A DNA stretch of 64,000 nt, taken from assembly GCA_902762375.1 (NCBI GenBank), contig CACWNY010000007.1:1-64000 (forward strand). Direction: 5' to 3'. A program made the position numbers and the translations under genes. How positions within the stretch are numbered: position 1 is the first letter of the stretch; each line of letters opens with the position of its first letter. Below, piece after piece: positions 43,203 to 51,736 of the stretch. This stretch comes from an uncultured Ruminococcus sp. GTDB taxonomy: Bacteria > Bacillota > Clostridia > Oscillospirales > Acutalibacteraceae. The notes below the pieces were generated by a model. That model was given only the letters and a program-made list of their open reading frames with translations, was not told where the DNA came from and did no database searches.

Positions 43203-44630
43203 TTAATAACAGTTATCACAATTACTATCGCAAGTACTACTATTATCTGTATCAAATTCTGCTTCTGCCTGTGCCACTTTCAACATAATTGCACATTCTA
43301 TTCTTTTTCTGAACAGTTTACAGCCGTATTCATAAATTCCTGTGATATCTCCTGTGGCATGATAGGAATTAGCTGCACAACCTCCGCTACAATATAATCT
43401 CGCCCAACAGTCATCACATTCATGTCTGGAAAAAACATTGCATTTACGGAATTTTTCCTGTACTGCCGTATTGGTAACACCTTGCCATATATCTCCCAAC
43501 TTATAAGCACTGTCGCCAACAAACTGATGACACGGATATAACTCCCCTGTAGGAGTTACTGCCATATATTCTGTTCCGCTACCACAACCAGCTACTCGCT
43601 TATAGATACAAGGACCATGTTCTAAATCAAGCATATAATGATAAAAGGTAAAAGGTCTGCCCTCTTTCTGGCGTTTCAGCATTTCTTTGGCAAGAATTTC
43701 ATATTGTTCATAAAGTTTTGGTAAATCGTCTTTGGTAAGAGCATACGGGTCGTTTGGTGAACAAACTACAGGTTCCATACTCAGTTCTGTAAAGCCTAAA
43801 TCCGCCATATGGAAAATGTCGTTGGTGAAATCAGTATTGTTATGCGTGTATGTTCCACGCATATAATACCCTCTGTTACCACGCTTTTCAACAAAATGCT
43901 TGAATTTAGGTACTATCCTATCGTAACTGCCTACACCTTTGTAATCTACACGCAAACGGTCATGTACTTCTTTTCTGCCGTCCAAACTTAATACCACATT
44001 ATGCATTTCCTGATTTGCAAAATCAATCACATCATCGTCAATCAACATTCCGTTTGTAGTCAGCGTAAAGCGGAAATTTTTGTTATATTCTTTTTCAATA
44101 CTTCTGGCATAGCCGACAATCTCTTTGACGACTTCCCAGTTCATCAATGGCTCTCCTCCAAAAAAATCTACTTCCAGATTGCGTCTTGTTTCTGAATTGG
44201 CAATCAGAAAATCTATCGCCTGTTTTCCCACTTCAAAACTCATCAACGCCCTTTCTCCCTGATATTTTCCCTGACCCGCAAAACAGTAACTACAGTTCAG
44301 ATTACAGGTATGGGCTATATGCAGACATAATGCCTTGATAATATGGTTGCGGTTTTTGAAGTCAACAGCTTGTTCAGCATAACTGCTGTCAGCAAACAAC
44401 TGACCATTTTCTTTCAGCTCAGTAATGTCATCATAACATTCTTTCAGCTCATCAACAGTAACTGTCGTATCATTCTCATATTTGGTTAAAAGTGCTTGGA
44501 TAATGTCATCTTTTGATTTTTTATTATACATGGCTATCATGTCATAAGCAACCTCATCAACACTGTGTACTGAACCGCTCCCCTCATCTATGACAATATT
44601 ATAGCCATTTAATTTGTATTGGTGTATCAT
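43203..44630 (-). CDS. SCIFF peptide radical SAM maturase
   Basis: The 475-residue protein has an N-terminal peptide-recognition region (about 1-95), the radical SAM motif CNLNCSYC (C109, C113, C116), FFGGEPLMNW, and a C-terminal SPASM domain with CGSGTEYMAVTPTGELYPC and CDDCWARLYCSGGCAA for auxiliary clusters. The family installs thioether crosslinks in the six-Cys SCIFF peptide, which is encoded 341 bases upstream on the same strand. Between them lie a terminator and repeat copy 9, so the two are probably transcribed separately. Confidence 0.95.
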   Translation of the reverse strand: MIHQYKLNGYNIVIDEGSGSVHSVDEVAYDMIAMYNKKSKDDIIQALLTKYENDTTVTVDELKECYDDITELKENGQLFADSSYAEQAVDFKNRNHIIKALCLHIAHTCNLNCSYCFAGQGKYQGERALMSFEVGKQAIDFLIANSETRRNLEVDFFGGEPLMNWEVVKEIVGYARSIEKEYNKNFRFTLTTNGMLIDDDVIDFANQEMHNVVLSLDGRKEVHDRLRVDYKGVGSYDRIVPKFKHFVEKRGNRGYYMRGTYTHNNTDFTNDIFHMADLGFTELSMEPVVCSPNDPYALTKDDLPKLYEQYEILAKEMLKRQKEGRPFTFYHYMLDLEHGPCIYKRVAGCGSGTEYMAVTPTGELYPCHQFVGDSAYKLGDIWQGVTNTAVQEKFRKCNVFSRHECDDCWARLYCSGGCAANSYHATGDITGIYEYGCKLFRKRIECAIMLKVAQAEAEFDTDNSSTCDSNCDNCY

Positions 44631-44650
44631 GATAAATTCAATCCTTTATT

Positions 44651-44897
44651 ACAAAATTTTCGTAAGAAAATTTTGTTTTGATTTTGATAAGTTTAAGGGC
44701 TACCGCCCTTAAAAATCCTGTTTCAAGGGTTGCACCCTTGAAAATCCCGCCAAACTTTTTGAAAAAAGTTTGACAAAAACTTTTAATTCTGTAAACTGAC
44801 ACTTAGAGAAATAATTCGAACGAAGTAAGCCATAAAAGTTTTTTGTCCACTTTTTCAAAAAAGTGGACGGGATTGCTAAGAGCGACAACCCTTAAAC
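44651..44897. repeat. Modular palindromic intergenic repeat, copy 9 (complete)
   Basis: Hairpin A variant ACAAAATTTTCGTAAGAAAATTTTGT (parts), TTAAGGGCTACCGCCCTTAA, TTCAAGGGTTGCACCCTTGAA, CCAAACTTTTTGAAAAAAGTTTG, the centre, CCACTTTTTCAAAAAAGTGG and a decayed TAAGAGCGACAACCCTTA. In hairpin A the usual TTGC/GCAA is TTTC/GAAA, a two-sided change. It separates SCIFF from its maturase. Confidence 0.88.
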
Positions 44898-44904
44898 ATA
44901 AAAC

Positions 44905-44945
44905 AAAGTGTCGTAACACACCCCATAAAGTGAGTGACGACACTT
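44905..44945 (-). terminator. SCIFF terminator
   Basis: AAAGTGTCGT (44905-44914) and ACGACACTTT (44936-44945) form a ten-base stem 25 bases beyond the SCIFF stop (minus strand), followed by TGTTTTATG. Confidence 0.75.
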
Positions 44946-44970
44946 TTTCAGCATAAGTTTTCTCTTTCGA

Positions 44971-45117
44971 TTACTTGCTGACTTTTTCGCAAGGCTGATT
45001 TGCTACACCACAAGATGTCTTACACGCTGACTGGCATGAAGTCTGGCATTCACCACAACCACCGTTTTTAACGCTTTTAGCAAGATTTCTTGTCTTGAGT
45101 GTTTTAATTCTTTTCAC
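44971..45117 (-). CDS. SCIFF ranthipeptide precursor
   Basis: A 48-residue peptide on the minus strand, starting GTG behind AAAGGAG, reads with an N-terminal KRIKTLKTRNLAKSVKNGG leader and a core with exactly six cysteines (C21, C24, C28, C32, C36, C43; CGECQTSCQSAC then KTSCGVANQPC). Six Cys in about 45 residues defines SCIFF. Its maturase lies downstream and would form Cys-Thr/Ser-type thioethers. SCIFF is nearly universal in Clostridia; a link to redox or quorum functions has been proposed but is not settled. Confidence 0.95.
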   Translation of the reverse strand: MKRIKTLKTRNLAKSVKNGGCGECQTSCQSACKTSCGVANQPCEKVSK

Positions 45118-45153
45118 GGTAATTCTCCTTTCAAGGATATATGTATCATACTT

Positions 45154-45182
45154 AGTTTACAACTTTTAGACCGTTTTGTCAA
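45154..45182 (-). promoter_or_regulatory. Probable sigma-A promoter of SCIFF
   Basis: On the minus strand TTGACA (45182-45177) and TAAACT (45159-45154) with a 17-base spacer, about 37 bases ahead of the GTG. Confidence 0.65.
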
Positions 45183-45279
45183 TATCTGTTGTAAAATTCA
45201 GATTTTAACTTTATCTATACTGTATATTCCACAACCATCAACTATTTATTGCTGCGTCATTACAATTTTATATTTCTTA

Positions 45280-45927
45280 TCACAACTCAGAAGAAACTTT
45301 TTCTTTTGTATCGGTACTGTTGTCTTTTTGTAAAGTTGCACCGACATTCTCATTGTCAGCGTTAGTAAAGACTTTAAATACAGTCATAAACAAAATTTTC
45401 AAATCCAGCAAAAAAGAAACATGTTCCACATACCATACATTGAGTTCAATTCTTTTATGCCATTCTACCTGTTTTCTACCATGTACCTGAGCCCAGCCTG
45501 TAATTCCTGGACGAACATCAAACATTTTTTTCTGATGTTCGGTATATTCTTCATAAGGCCATGGGTGATATGTAAGTGGCGGACGAGGACCTATCAAAGA
45601 CATATCTCCTTTGAGCATATTTATCAGTTGCGGTAATTCGTCCAGACTGGTTGCCCTGATAAATTTGCCTACTTTGGTTACTCGACTGTCATTTTTGTTA
45701 GAATAAACACCTGAACCTGTTTTTTCAGCATTTTTGCACATGGAACGGAATTTATAAATATTGAACACTTTTCCATTTTTGCCAATTCTAGGTTGTTTGA
45801 AAATAACTTCTCCAGGACTTTCTATTTTTACGGCAACAGCTACAATTAACATAATAACCGACGCAAAAATCAATCCTATCAAAGCTATCAGAATATCAAT
45901 CCATCTTTTTACAAAATTTTTATACAT
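45280..45927 (-). CDS. Undecaprenyl-phosphate sugar phosphotransferase (bacterial sugar transferase)
   Basis: The 215-residue protein has one N-terminal membrane segment (about 8-31) and a sugar-transferase domain with VFNIYKFRSM, SLDELPQLINMLKGDMS, LIGPRPPL and RPGITGWAQV. It starts lipid-linked polysaccharide units at the inner membrane face. No other polysaccharide genes are adjacent, so the product pathway is unknown. Confidence 0.9.
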   Translation of the reverse strand: MYKNFVKRWIDILIALIGLIFASVIMLIVAVAVKIESPGEVIFKQPRIGKNGKVFNIYKFRSMCKNAEKTGSGVYSNKNDSRVTKVGKFIRATSLDELPQLINMLKGDMSLIGPRPPLTYHPWPYEEYTEHQKKMFDVRPGITGWAQVHGRKQVEWHKRIELNVWYVEHVSFLLDLKILFMTVFKVFTNADNENVGATLQKDNSTDTKEKVSSEL

Positions 45928-45999
45928 TTTTTACTACTGCTCCATCGTTTGCCAAAAAAATTTATTTCCGACTTATTCTAACAAGTTATTTTCTATTTG

Positions 46000-48168
46000 T
46001 CAATACGGTGATTTTGCAAAGTGTCGTTTTTTTCGGGGGATTTTCCGCAGATAACGGTAACATTTTTTATATTCCGTATAAGCAGTACGGTATTCTTCAT
46101 TTGTCGGTTGATATCCACCGAAAGCCGTACTTTCAAAGAGTGTCAGCAATTTTTCAGGCACTACTTCTCTGGTAGATATCAGATATTTTCTTAACATATC
46201 TACCGTATAAGAATTGTAGTCATCATTGGTAGAAAAATTGACCACACTTATCATATGGGCGTACAGCGAAAGTGTTTTCTGTTTTGGGGTTCTAAAGAGC
46301 TGTCTGATACGGAAAATCATCTCGTAAAGTCTGTCGGATTTCAGTAAAAGAAAAATCAATATAGAAACAATAATCAGATATTTATAACGGTCAATTATCT
46401 GCCAGATGATACCCAGAAAATCGTTGCCATTATCTTGTTCAATCTTTCGGTAATCAGCAACAGTCGGGTCAAAGGTTATCCAACCGACACCTGAAATATA
46501 CACCTCCACAAAAGCATGAGAATGCTTGTTGCGTATGACAAAAGTATCTGTATCGGATTTTTCAAACCCTGCAAATCCCTCCACATATCGTGATGGCAAA
46601 CCAATGCTTCTTGCCATAAGTGTCATTGCCGTGGCATAACTTGAACATACTCCTGCCTTTCCTGTAAAAATAAAGTAGTCTATAGATTTATCGTCAGGGT
46701 TGACATTTTCATCGTAAAGGTAACCATTCTCCGAAAAATATTTCTCCAAAGCTGTGGCTTTATCCATATCAGACGAATATTCTTCGGTAATCTGCGTTGC
46801 CAGTTGCAAAACATTTTTGGAAATATTCTGTGTATCAGAATAATTGATTTTAGCATTATTGTAATCATCAAGCAACCGTTTTGCTTCTTCAGAACTGTTA
46901 CTTTCCAAAATACGACAGTATTCTTCTGCACGCAACGCAGATTTTTGTATATAGGAAATTAACGCATGAGTAGGTTCTTCAAATATAAAACTGTCATTCA
47001 GAAGAGATTTTCTGCCATTATTGGTAGTTTTCCGCAAAATTAACCCTTGTGGATATCTGATATATTTTGTCGAACTGCTATCCAGTACAGTACCAAATGG
47101 TGAGGGTAAGTATGACGGGAAAAAACTTTGTGAATATACTGTACCGTTTTTGCGTTGTACAAATGTGGAAATTTCTGTATTATCTTGAATGACTGCTTGC
47201 CAGTCGTTCAGAATTTCACGGGTGGAATATTCTGCATAACCGTTATATGGCGTAGATGAACTATTGTAATATTCTGCCATTTTCCAGATTTCACCGTCAA
47301 ACACAGAATAGGCTTGTCGGCGAAGATAGTAAACCGACTGTCCTCCGTCCGTCTGAAAATAAAAAAGTGGTGTATCCGATAAATTTCTTTCACCGTAATT
47401 TTCTGAAGAATTTGCAGATGGATTTTCAAATGATGTTGTTGTATTAATAGTCACACGGTTGGGATTATAATCGAAATAAGCAGGGTTTTTTTGCAGTTGA
47501 GCAAGATAAGTAGGTCGTTCAATAGTCATAGCAATCGCTACTGTAACAGCTACAAACACACCGATACTGACAAAATAAGCTCTGTCAATTTTTAATACGG
47601 CACGCTCATTTTTTTGTACGATACGCTGATTATGAATAACAGTTATGATATACATCACTAAGATGAATAATATAATTTTTTCGTCTATCGCTTCCAAACG
47701 CTTTGAAGAAATAACAAACGGAAAAAGTATGCAAAGCATTAAACCAAGTGTTCGGTATTGAGCTTGTGTAAAGTAGTAGATGATAGAAATAAGAAAAAAA
47801 CCTCCGCCGATAAATATTGCATTTAGCAATATAAATTGCCATTGTTCCAGTCCTTCCGCACCGTAAAGCCACATTCGAAACAAGTTTGCCTTATGAGAAC
47901 TGATAGTCGCAGAAAATATCATCACAAAACTAATCACCGTCACGATAATTAACAATGCAGTATAAATCAAACCACCTATAATTTTTTTGCTTTTGAGTAT
48001 ATCAAACAAACGGAACAAAAAAAATCCCAGCACAACAAACAATATCGAATACGGAACTGCGATTGCTTTATACAACATATTAATGACAGCATAACACACT
48101 GACATTCCCAACAGCAACGGACAAAGATAATAACGGATTTTTTCCTGAAATTCAGCTTTTAGGTTCAT
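46000..48168 (-). CDS. Transglutaminase-like membrane protein (TgpA type)
   Basis: The 722-residue protein has six or seven N-terminal membrane segments (to about residue 215), a large outside part, and a transglutaminase-like domain with the triad motifs GVCSSYATAM, KHSHAFVEVY and WITFDPT, followed by a last membrane segment (YLIIVSILIFLLL) and a cytoplasmic tail. Such proteins normally sit in operons with MoxR and DUF58 proteins; here those are 5 kb away at 52912-55062. AAGGAG precedes ATG by nine bases. Confidence 0.88.
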   Translation of the reverse strand: MNLKAEFQEKIRYYLCPLLLGMSVCYAVINMLYKAIAVPYSILFVVLGFFLFRLFDILKSKKIIGGLIYTALLIIVTVISFVMIFSATISSHKANLFRMWLYGAEGLEQWQFILLNAIFIGGGFFLISIIYYFTQAQYRTLGLMLCILFPFVISSKRLEAIDEKIILFILVMYIITVIHNQRIVQKNERAVLKIDRAYFVSIGVFVAVTVAIAMTIERPTYLAQLQKNPAYFDYNPNRVTINTTTSFENPSANSSENYGERNLSDTPLFYFQTDGGQSVYYLRRQAYSVFDGEIWKMAEYYNSSSTPYNGYAEYSTREILNDWQAVIQDNTEISTFVQRKNGTVYSQSFFPSYLPSPFGTVLDSSSTKYIRYPQGLILRKTTNNGRKSLLNDSFIFEEPTHALISYIQKSALRAEEYCRILESNSSEEAKRLLDDYNNAKINYSDTQNISKNVLQLATQITEEYSSDMDKATALEKYFSENGYLYDENVNPDDKSIDYFIFTGKAGVCSSYATAMTLMARSIGLPSRYVEGFAGFEKSDTDTFVIRNKHSHAFVEVYISGVGWITFDPTVADYRKIEQDNGNDFLGIIWQIIDRYKYLIIVSILIFLLLKSDRLYEMIFRIRQLFRTPKQKTLSLYAHMISVVNFSTNDDYNSYTVDMLRKYLISTREVVPEKLLTLFESTAFGGYQPTNEEYRTAYTEYKKCYRYLRKIPRKKRHFAKSPY

Positions 48169-48187
48169 CTGCCGACACTCCTTGTTT

Positions 48188-48456
48188 AATCGGGGACACT
48201 GTCCCCGAACCCCTGTTCAAGGGTTGCACCCTTGAAAATCCCGCCCACTTTTTTGAAAAAAAGTGGACAAAAAACTTTTAAGGCTTACTGCGTTCGGATT
48301 GTCAATTTAAGTTTGAGCTGTGACAATCTAAAGTTTTTGTCGAACTTTTTTCAAAAAGTTCGTGGGGTCAAGGGGCAACGCCCCTTGTGGGATTTTAAAG
48401 GGCAAAGCCCTTTAACTCCCTAAAATTCAAACAAAATTTGCGTAAGCAAATTTTGA
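48188..48456. repeat. Modular palindromic intergenic repeat, copy 10 (complete)
   Basis: Begins with a CGGGGACACTGTCCCCG hairpin, TTCAAGGGTTGCACCCTTGAA, CCACTTTTTTGAAAAAAAGTGG, the centre GGCTTACTGCGTTCGGA ... GAGCTGTGACAATCTAAAG, GAACTTTTTTCAAAAAGTTC, AAGGGGCAACGCCCCTT, TTAAAGGGCAAAGCCCTTTAA and hairpin A. It occupies nearly the whole gap between the transglutaminase start and the kptA stop. Confidence 0.9.
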
Positions 48457-48461
48457 CATTA

Positions 48462-49004
48462 TTATTCCTGTAGCAGAGAAATATATTTTGTCGGCACAAA
48501 ATCTGTCAACCATACGCCATTATCAGACAGATAAAATACATACCCATCATGATACATCGCTAATGCAGATACACAAAAAATAACAGGATTACCATGTCTT
48601 GAACCGACTTTCAGAGCAGTAGGAACATCTTGTGATAAATGCACATACAATCTTTTACCTTTATTGATACCTGTCTGAAAAATAGAACCGACATTTTTAG
48701 TACTTGTACCATGATAAAGGATTTCTGGTGGAGGCAATTTTTTGAACGGAATCTGTACATTAACAGTATGCCCCTGATTAGCACGGATTTTTGTTTTATC
48801 ACTATTAAAGGAATAACGCTGTTTTTCGTCTTTAGCAACAATTTCTTCCAATATTTTTCTATCTATAGGATATTTTTTACTTACCCCTTTAATCAGTTGA
48901 TTGACATCAGCCCATGCACCATTTTTTTCAAGAGTAATACCGATAAGTTCAGGCTTGTGCCGTAGAATACAACTGATATATTTACTGATTTTTGTCATGT
49001 TCAT
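48462..49004 (-). CDS. kptA: RNA 2'-phosphotransferase (KptA/Tpt1 family)
   Basis: The 180-residue protein has the KptA pattern: N-terminal winged helix KISKYISCILRHKPELIGITL and GAWADVNQLI, then the ADP-ribosyl-transferase-like half with ILYHGTSTKNVGSIFQTG, KRLYVHLSQDVPTALKVGSRHG and the closing GVWLTDFVPTKYI. In fungi Tpt1 removes the 2'-phosphate left by tRNA splicing using NAD; the bacterial role is unknown. AAAGGGTG lies seven bases before ATG. Confidence 0.9.
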   Translation of the reverse strand: MNMTKISKYISCILRHKPELIGITLEKNGAWADVNQLIKGVSKKYPIDRKILEEIVAKDEKQRYSFNSDKTKIRANQGHTVNVQIPFKKLPPPEILYHGTSTKNVGSIFQTGINKGKRLYVHLSQDVPTALKVGSRHGNPVIFCVSALAMYHDGYVFYLSDNGVWLTDFVPTKYISLLQE

Positions 49005-49304
49005 CTACAACACCCTTTCTCTATATAATATAATATCTGTTATTCAGCGTTGTGTCAAGGTTAAATTTTCGTTTTGAGGTACAGATAATTAGGTGATAAT
49101 AAACAATATTAACAGTTGAATTTTGGATTGAATGAAAAGCCTTGATATGATAAAATAAAAGTGTTAAAAGGCATTATTCTTTAAGTAGAATTTTATTTCA
49201 GAGATTGCCCCTAAAAATCCGCATACTTAAAAAAAGATAGGCAAAGAACTTTTAAAATAATGAGATAAAAATAACTGCTGAAATAGTTGTAAGGAGGAAA
49301 AAAT
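49005..49304. other. Divergent intergenic region between kptA and the radical SAM cassette
   Basis: About 300 AT-rich bases. A strong ribosome site AAGGAGG lies before 49305. No repeat module, riboswitch or convincing -35/-10 pair was found; TTGATATGATAAAAT near 49141 is at best a weak promoter. Confidence 0.4.
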
Positions 49305-50936
49305 ATGATAAGTTGTCCGTCGTGCGGAGGGAGTTTACGGTTTGATATTGGCAGTCAGAAGATGTTGTGTGACCATTGCGACAGTTATTTTGAAGTAGAA
49401 CAGTTATCAGATAACAGTAACCGTGACGATGCAAGAGCGTCAAGTTTTGACTGTTATATTTATCTGTGTCCGTCATGTGGAGCTGAAATTATGACTACAG
49501 ATAAAAATGACACTATAGGGTTTTGTCAGTATTGCGGAGGAGCGTCACTTATCTTTGACAAAATCCGACAAGAATGGAAACCTGATACCATTATACCATT
49601 TCAGATTACAAAAGAACAATGTAAAAAGGCTTATCGTAAAGAAGTCAGACGACAGATTTTTGTTTCTAAAAAATATCGGGATGCAGAATTGATTGAGAGC
49701 TTTCGTGGAATATATATGCCATACTGGAATTATCATGCAGATATGAGCGGAACTTTTCAGATAAGAGCTGTCACACCACAGAGAAAAATTGACAGCAGTA
49801 CTTATGAAAAAATACATTACGACATTATCGGACAAAGCAACTACCACACGGAGGGATATTCCAGAGACGCCTCTATCAGTTTTGATGACGATTTAAGCGA
49901 AAGTCTTTCGCCATACAAAATAGACGGACAGAAACCTTTCAGGGCAGGATATCTCAGCGGATTCTATGCGGAAACAGGAAATGTCAATCCTCATGTATAT
50001 GATGTAGCTGTTATAGAAGAAATGAAAGAAGATGCAATAGTAGTTTTTAAGAACGACAGCACCATTGCTGATTGTATGAAATATAATACGCTAAAATTAC
50101 GACCACCTGAAGAAAGTAATATTCCCTTAAAAGTGGAGTCTGTCAGCCGTACATTGAATCCCGTATGGTTTATGAGTTATCGTAACGGCAATACAATTAC
50201 CTATGCAACAGTAAACGGTCAGACTGGAAAAGTATCGGCAGATTTACCGCTAAGTCCTTTACGAATACTGATTTTCGCTTTGGGAATTTCCGCTCTGATT
50301 TTTTTTGCATTGCTGATGGGTATGGAATATATTCCTTCCATCAAAGCAAATGTTACCCTGACATTGTGTTCATTGCTGGCAGGAACAGGAATGTTCAAGT
50401 TACAACTTTCTTTCAACCGAACGGTAGATAAAGTTTCCGACAAACAACAGACAGGCTGTTTTGGTAGACACAGCTATACATTTGCAGTGATAATTGCAAT
50501 AATATCTATGATAGCTTTTACCTCAGATTATGGTTCATACGAACAACAAATTGCGTCAATGACAAAAATACCACTAATGATATCGTGTATATATATGATA
50601 ATATGTCATATAGCGTTGATAGCCGACACCCGAAAAGTCAAACGAGTACAACTGAACAATAATTCCATGTTAAGGGCAAGAATTGTTGAGGAAGCAAAAA
50701 AGTTCCTGTCTAATGTATTCTGGCTGAAAGCAGGAATGTATTGTACCTTAACCATCAGCGTGATAGTTATTATCTCAGACCTCGCATTCAGTCTGATTAC
50801 TTATGGTATGTGTCTGATAATTGCATTGGAATTGTTTGCTTTAGCATTGTTGCATATTCATTTTCAGACACAGGTAGCCAAAAGACCATTACCGCAGTTC
50901 AACAAGAGAGGTGCTTATTATGATGAAAATTCATAA
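49305..50936 (+). CDS. Double zinc-ribbon membrane protein, first gene of the radical SAM cassette
   Basis: The 543-residue protein opens with two zinc ribbons, CPSCGG...CDHC (residues 4-26) and CPSCGAE...CQYCGG (about 53-79), then a soluble domain of about 230 residues (YMPYWNYHADMSGTFQIRA, SLSPYKIDGQKPFRAGYL), then five to six membrane segments (about 325-345, 355-370, 385-400, 415-435, 475-520). Ribbon-plus-membrane proteins of this kind resemble helicase-like or TFIIB-type zinc-ribbon membrane proteins of unknown role. Its end overlaps the next gene by 17 bases. Confidence 0.7.
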   Translation: MISCPSCGGSLRFDIGSQKMLCDHCDSYFEVEQLSDNSNRDDARASSFDCYIYLCPSCGAEIMTTDKNDTIGFCQYCGGASLIFDKIRQEWKPDTIIPFQITKEQCKKAYRKEVRRQIFVSKKYRDAELIESFRGIYMPYWNYHADMSGTFQIRAVTPQRKIDSSTYEKIHYDIIGQSNYHTEGYSRDASISFDDDLSESLSPYKIDGQKPFRAGYLSGFYAETGNVNPHVYDVAVIEEMKEDAIVVFKNDSTIADCMKYNTLKLRPPEESNIPLKVESVSRTLNPVWFMSYRNGNTITYATVNGQTGKVSADLPLSPLRILIFALGISALIFFALLMGMEYIPSIKANVTLTLCSLLAGTGMFKLQLSFNRTVDKVSDKQQTGCFGRHSYTFAVIIAIISMIAFTSDYGSYEQQIASMTKIPLMISCIYMIICHIALIADTRKVKRVQLNNNSMLRARIVEEAKKFLSNVFWLKAGMYCTLTISVIVIISDLAFSLITYGMCLIIALELFALALLHIHFQTQVAKRPLPQFNKRGAYYDENS

Positions 50937-51735
50937 ACTATGGCAGACAATAGCAGGGTCTTTTCTGATTGCGATAATCGTTTTTACAGCAATACCGTTT
51001 GTCAGTGCTGAAAACACTCCTCTAAATCGTCAGGACGCTAAATATACTAATTCTGACACTGGGTATCAGGTTATGGTGATAGACGAGGCAGAACTTTTAA
51101 CAGAAGAACAGCAGGAACAAATTGTAAATTCCATGAAACCTATCACACAATATGGACATATTATCTTATGGACAACCCGTGAACATGCGTTCAATGAAAT
51201 TGAACAGGCAAGAATAAAGCGTTATTCACTGTACAGTTACGATAATGCAAGTATTTTCGCCATTAATATGTCAAACCGCAAGATTACCATTCAGTCATAC
51301 GGTACATTATATCAATATATTACCAATTCTAAAGCCCGTTCTATAACGGATAATGTCAAGAATTATGCCACAAGAGGAGATTATTATGGGTGCAGTGCAA
51401 GTGCATTTGTACAGATGTATGCAGTAGCCAACGGAGAAAAAATTGCTGAACCAATGAAATTCATCAGTTATGTGGTGATTTCACTGATGGCTGGATTGAT
51501 TATTGCCTTAAATATCGCTTTTTCTCAGCGTTTCAATCCTTTGCGTAGAGTATATGAGCGTGCGGAAATTAAAAAATATGGAAGTATTATCGGGCAGTTA
51601 AGCATGGTAGAAGTTAAAAGAGAAACACACACCGTTTCATCATCAGGCAGTGGCTGTAGTGGTGGAGGCGGTTGCGGTGGAGGTAGTAGCTGTGGAGGCG
51701 GTGGCTGTGGCGGTGGCGGAAGTTCGTCATTCTAA
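50920..51735 (+). CDS. TPM-domain membrane protein with Cys/Gly-rich C-terminal tail
   Basis: The 271-residue protein has a signal/anchor segment (about 9-30), a TPM (YgcG-like) domain outside (VIDEAELLTEEQQEQI, HIILWTTREHAF, ITIQSYGTLYQYI), a second membrane segment (about 183-203), and a tail of about 32 residues (240-271) made only of Gly, Ser, four Cys (C246, C252, C258, C263) and a final Phe. ATG 50920 follows GAGGTG. The radical SAM gene follows one base after its stop codon. I infer that the cysteine tail is a substrate for that enzyme. Confidence 0.75.
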   Translation: MMKIHKLWQTIAGSFLIAIIVFTAIPFVSAENTPLNRQDAKYTNSDTGYQVMVIDEAELLTEEQQEQIVNSMKPITQYGHIILWTTREHAFNEIEQARIKRYSLYSYDNASIFAINMSNRKITIQSYGTLYQYITNSKARSITDNVKNYATRGDYYGCSASAFVQMYAVANGEKIAEPMKFISYVVISLMAGLIIALNIAFSQRFNPLRRVYERAEIKKYGSIIGQLSMVEVKRETHTVSSSGSGCSGGGGCGGGSSCGGGGCGGGGSSSF

Positions 51736-51736
51736 T

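Noticed and set aside
51650..51736. N-terminal Ala/Val-rich extension of the radical SAM protein
   Set aside because: It is only the Gly/Cys tail coding sequence read in another frame; GTG 51737 gives a family-like start.
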